In this document: piece by piece, positions 6,306 through 7,552 of the stretch
How the letters are laid out: every line of letters starts with the position of its first letter
Position numbering within the stretch: position 1 is the first letter of the stretch
Origin: JAQUVS01 sp964389735
Lineage (GTDB): Bacteria; Bacillota_I; Bacilli_A; RF39; UBA660
Reading direction: 5' to 3'
NCBI GenBank assembly: GCA_964389735.1
Contig: CAYMEJ010000042.1
Location: 1 to 7,552 of the forward strand
DNA: 7,552 nucleotides
Made by a program: the position numbers and the translations under genes
The notes under the pieces: generated by a model
The model's input: the letters and a program-made list of their open reading frames with translations, nothing else
Told to the model about the DNA's origin: nothing
The model's database searches: none

Positions 6306-7552
6306 ATTTTCGTTTATTTCAACTATCATAGGTAAAATAATTGGTTTTCTTCCTGTAACATTTTCAATATAAGTAATTAAATCAAAAGTTAATTTTGATT
6401 TAATATCTGCTATTGGATCTTTTGTATTTTCTAATTTATCTTTCAAAATATCATAAGAAAGATTTTCAATATTTTTAATTAATTCTTCATTTTCATTTAC
6501 AAGAACAAAACCTCTAGTTGTAATATTAGGTTTAATAAGAATTTGTCTCTTATTAATGTTAATATTAGCAATTACTACTAGAATACCATCATTAGACATA
6601 ATCTTTCTATCTCTAATAACAGCTCCACCAACTTCACCTATACGATTTCCATCAACATATATATCTGATGCAGGAACCTTTTCATTACTTTTTTCAATAA
6701 CGTGATTTTTAAGTGTTAAAATATCACCATTTTCAATAACAAAAGTATTTTTCTTAGGAACACCACATTCAATTGCTAAATCAGCATGTTGCTTAAGCAT
6801 TCTATAATCTCCATGGAAAGGCATTACATATTTAGGCATAATTAATCTAATCATTAATTTTAATTCTTCTTGATTAGCATGTCCAGATGTATGTAATTCA
6901 TTATCTGAAGTAGCAGTAAATACTTTAACACCTCTTAAATATAATTTATTTATAGTTCTAGAAATACTTAAAGCATTTCCAGGAATAGGTGATGAAGAGA
7001 ATACTACTATATCATCAGGTCTAAGTTTAATTTGTTTATGAGTACCATCAGCAATTCTAGATAGAGCTGCTAAAGGTTCACCTTGAGAACCAGTACATAA
7101 TAAACATACTTCTCCAGGTTTTAAATTGTTAGCTTCTTCTGGTGAAACAAGTATATCTTTATGATCAATATACCCTCCATCAGTTGATATTTTTATGTTA
7201 TTTTCCATACTTCGACCAAACACACATATTTTTCTATTAAAATTATGACATGTCTCTACTATATGTTTTAAACGATATATATTTGAAGCAAATGTTGCAA
7301 TAATAATTCTATTATTAACATATTTTTCAAACTTTTCATGTAATGCATCATCTACTTTTGATTCACTAATTGAAACCCCTTCATTAAGAGCATTAGTAGA
7401 ATCACTTATAAGTAAATCAACACCTCTTTTACCAATTTCAGCCATTTTATGTAAATCAGCCATTGGTCCAATAGGAGTTAAGTCAAACTTAAAGTCTCCT
7501 GTAGTTACTACTGTACCATCTGGAGTAGTAATACTAACTCCATGAGAATCTG
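6303..7552 (-). CDS. rnj: Ribonuclease J, C-terminal part (5' end outside window)
   Basis: RNase J is a zinc-dependent 5'-3' exo- and endoribonuclease of the metallo-beta-lactamase/beta-CASP family, acting in mRNA decay and rRNA processing. The frame stays open to the window edge: 29 further residues (DSHGVSI...TGDFKFDLTPIG) precede the internal Met at 7463, so 415 residues are visible of a family length near 555. The missing N-terminus would carry the HxHxDH metal site. Visible motifs are TGDFKFD with a metal-ligand Asp, SDSTNA, the beta-CASP block (ATFASNIYRLK, GRSM, TGSQGEPLAALSR, SSSPIPGN), SGHANQEELKLM and MPFHGDYRML with the late active-site histidines, and the C-terminal RGFV...KPIILPMIVE domain. 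Nothing is broken in the visible part. Its promoter lies outside the window. RNase J1 and J2 cannot be told apart from this part; the conserved active-site histidines suggest an active enzyme. Confidence 0.95.
   Translation of the reverse strand, partial: DSHGVSITTPDGTVVTTGDFKFDLTPIGPMADLHKMAEIGKRGVDLLISDSTNALNEGVSISESKVDDALHEKFEKYVNNRIIIATFASNIYRLKHIVETCHNFNRKICVFGRSMENNIKISTDGGYIDHKDILVSPEEANNLKPGEVCLLCTGSQGEPLAALSRIADGTHKQIKLRPDDIVVFSSSPIPGNALSISRTINKLYLRGVKVFTATSDNELHTSGHANQEELKLMIRLIMPKYVMPFHGDYRMLKQHADLAIECGVPKKNTFVIENGDILTLKNHVIEKSNEKVPASDIYVDGNRIGEVGGAVIRDRKIMSNDGILVVIANININKRQILIKPNITTRGFVLVNENEELIKNIENLSYDILKDKLENTKDPIADIKSKLTFDLITYIENVTGRKPIILPMIVEINEN

Noticed and set aside
7461..7463. 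ATG (minus strand) as the RNase J start
   Set aside because: The 29 codons upstream continue the family sequence, including TGDFKFD, so the gene runs off the window edge.
1..7552. Recoded TGA (genetic code 4)
   Set aside because: No gene here ends in TGA, but no in-frame TGA is used as Trp either and TGG is used throughout, so the standard bacterial code suffices. Six genes are too few to decide.

Overview
The window comes from a very AT-rich (by eye roughly 30% G+C), Gram-positive-type bacterium. Strong AAGGAGGT-like ribosome binding sites, extended -10 promoters, hairpin-plus-T terminators, and the presence of both RNase Y and RNase J point to the Bacillota, most likely an uncultured Bacilli lineage. 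The placement below phylum is inference. TGG serves for Trp, no in-frame TGA is seen, and all six visible genes end in TAA or TAG. A 33-base block of about 76% G+C joined to a run of ten Ns shows that this is a draft assembly with a faulty junction, probably metagenomic.

Layout, left to right: the 3' two thirds of recA (+); a metallophosphoesterase with an N-terminal winged-helix-like domain (+); rny, encoding RNase Y (+), whose frame is broken by the assembly junction but is restored exactly when a 50-base artefact is removed; a two-gene operon for paralogous membrane-anchored, cysteine-rich surface proteins (+); and the 3' part of an RNase J gene (-), convergent with the operon. There is no gene-free stretch over 110 bases apart from the artefact. 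Each transcription unit has its own promoter where visible and its own intrinsic terminator, and every terminator hairpin lies on or within 2 bases of a stop codon.

The housekeeping part is DNA recombination (RecA) and mRNA decay (RNase Y endonuclease, RNase J exo/endonuclease). Accessory-type biology lies between the two RNases. The two surface proteins share one plan: a short charged N-terminus, one membrane helix, two Ig-like domains, a C-x4-C-x-C-x2-C knot, a variable number of C-x(10-17)-C modules (3 in the first protein, 12 in the second), a CC-x2-C-x3-C knot and a terminal W-x2-W-x2-W tail. Exported proteins with this much cysteine are unusual for this kind of bacterium. They are the best candidate in the window for an undescribed system, such as a disulfide-stapled stalk or adhesin. 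Their function cannot be read from the sequence.
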